From Spirogloea muscicola (Eukaryota > Streptophyta > Zygnematophyceae > Spirogloeales > Spirogloeaceae), in contig WELB01000115.1 of NCBI GenBank assembly GCA_009602725.1, positions 58,532 through 77,695 on the forward strand: DNA of 19,164 bases, read 5' to 3'. Position numbers and translations under genes: made by a program. Numbering within the stretch: position 1 is the first letter of the stretch; each line of letters starts with the position of its first letter. Below the pieces are notes generated by a model. It worked only from the letters and a program-made list of their open reading frames with translations, was not told where the DNA came from and searched no databases. Shown in pieces: positions 18,710 through 19,164 of this stretch.

Positions 18710-18754
18710 GCTAAAAACCCTAAACCCTAAAAACCCTAAACCCGAAACCCGAAA
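18710..18754 (-). repeat. Telomere-like CCCTAAA repeats between helicase exon copies
   Basis: CTAAAAACCCTAAACCCTAA, AAACCCTAAACCC and two CCGAAAC variants. On the minus strand the array starts right after the PIF1 exon copy that ends near 18756. Confidence 0.9.
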
Positions 18755-18999
18755 TCGCCGGCAGTCCGAACAGGCTGCGAGAGCACCATCTTGTGTACCA
18801 TTCGCCAGAGGGACGAACTCTTCAGGCTGGCATCCGCCGCAGCAGTCCTCCCAGCGCCCCGTACGACCGGCCCAATCTGTCGGAAATCCCCGAGAAGCAC
18901 CATCCGCGCTCCACCAAACGGTCGCGTTCCATCTCCACGCACCACACGCAGCATCGCATCCACGGCCTCCACAACCGCACGGTTCTGCATGGCGGCCTC
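18754..18999 (-). pseudogene. PIF1-like helicase exon fragment
   Basis: Minus strand reads EAAMQNRAVVEAVDAMLR, PFGGARMVLLGDFRQIGPVV and SSLWRMVHKMVLSQPVRTAG. This matches the PIF1 helicase stretch with the DExxMQ (motif II), GGxxxxxxGDFRQxxPVV (motif III) and SSLW blocks; PIF1 domains occur in stand-alone helicases and in Helitron proteins. The Walker A (motif I) and downstream motifs are not in the window. The frame is intact. The 5' edge looks like an acceptor (CCCACGAG/GCC). The downstream end is followed at once by telomere-like repeats and then unrelated DNA, so this copy is probably truncated. Confidence 0.75.
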
Positions 19000-19044
19000 G
19001 TGGGCCGGTGCGCGATGCTCCCAGCGCGCGGCCGCAGAGAGAAC

Positions 19045-19090
19045 GCTAAAAACCCTAAACCCCAAAAACCCTAAACCCCAAACCCTAAAC
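19045..19090 (-). repeat. Telomere-like CCCTAAA repeats, second array
   Basis: CTAAAAACCCTAAACCCCAA, AAACCCTAAACCCC and AAACCCTAAAC, preceded by the same AGAGAGAACG as the first array. Confidence 0.9.
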
Positions 19091-19111
19091 ATCGCCCACT
19101 CCATATCGCCG

Positions 19112-19164
19112 GCAGTCCGAACAGGCTGCGAGAGCACCATCTTGTGTATCATTCGCCAGAGGTA
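19112..19164 (-). pseudogene. Second copy of the PIF1 exon end, cut by the window edge
   Basis: Nearly identical to 18761-18813 (offset 351 bases). It encodes the same MVLSQPVRTAGD end, with a T/C change that turns MVHKM into MIHKM. The rest of the exon lies beyond the window. Confidence 0.8.

Noticed and set aside
18710-19090. A true chromosome end
   Set aside because: The CCCTAAA arrays are short, imperfect, interleaved with helicase coding sequence and repeated inside introns far from the edge; the orientation also varies. Interstitial origin is simpler.

Overview
The window reads as nuclear DNA of a plastid-bearing green alga. Genes are split into many short GC-rich exons by mostly GT-AG introns. 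One gene is a plastid-type DXP reductoisomerase, another a plant-like purple acid phosphatase, and the first exon resembles the plant root-cap/LEA-like family. Interstitial repeats are of the plant type TTTAGGG/CCCTAAA. A trebouxiophyte (Chlorella/Coccomyxa/Trebouxia-like) is my best guess, but that is inference. Nothing looks bacterial: no operons, no ribosome binding sites, no CRISPR, and I see no tRNA or rRNA.

Layout. 137-944 (+): 3' part of a root-cap-domain-like gene, interrupted by a 32-bp insertion. 1589-5409 (-): complete 11-exon DXR gene (MEP isoprenoid pathway). 5410-7440: repeat-rich intergenic zone with a long foldback structure, a direct-repeat pair and two decayed LINE tails facing each other. 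8371-13233 (-): about 15-exon GH13 alpha-glucan enzyme with all three catalytic motifs. 13234-14120: second repeat zone with a CT microsatellite and an almost perfect 80-bp-arm hairpin. 14919-18099 (-): 11-exon secreted purple acid phosphatase. 18633-19164 (-): tandemly duplicated PIF1-helicase exon fragment separated by telomere-like repeats, running off the window. The three complete genes share one orientation, but I see no functional link between them; they cover isoprenoid precursor synthesis, storage-glucan metabolism and phosphate scavenging.

The exon models were built by hand from protein-family continuity, splice sites and reading phase. They close in frame for DXR. The GH13 gene needs one extra base and the phosphatase two, each at a run of G/C. 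This points to either systematic short-run undercalling in the assembly or real damage.

Most notable signals: (i) telomere-like repeats close to 5' splice sites in two genes and beside a helicase exon; (ii) an apparently undescribed repeat family built around a GGCTGGC/GCCAGCC stem-loop, about ten copies, with one clean 97-bp presence/absence difference; (iii) a duplicated helicase exon with telomere-like spacers; (iv) the 32-bp insertion bounded by TCACT duplications in the root-cap-like gene.
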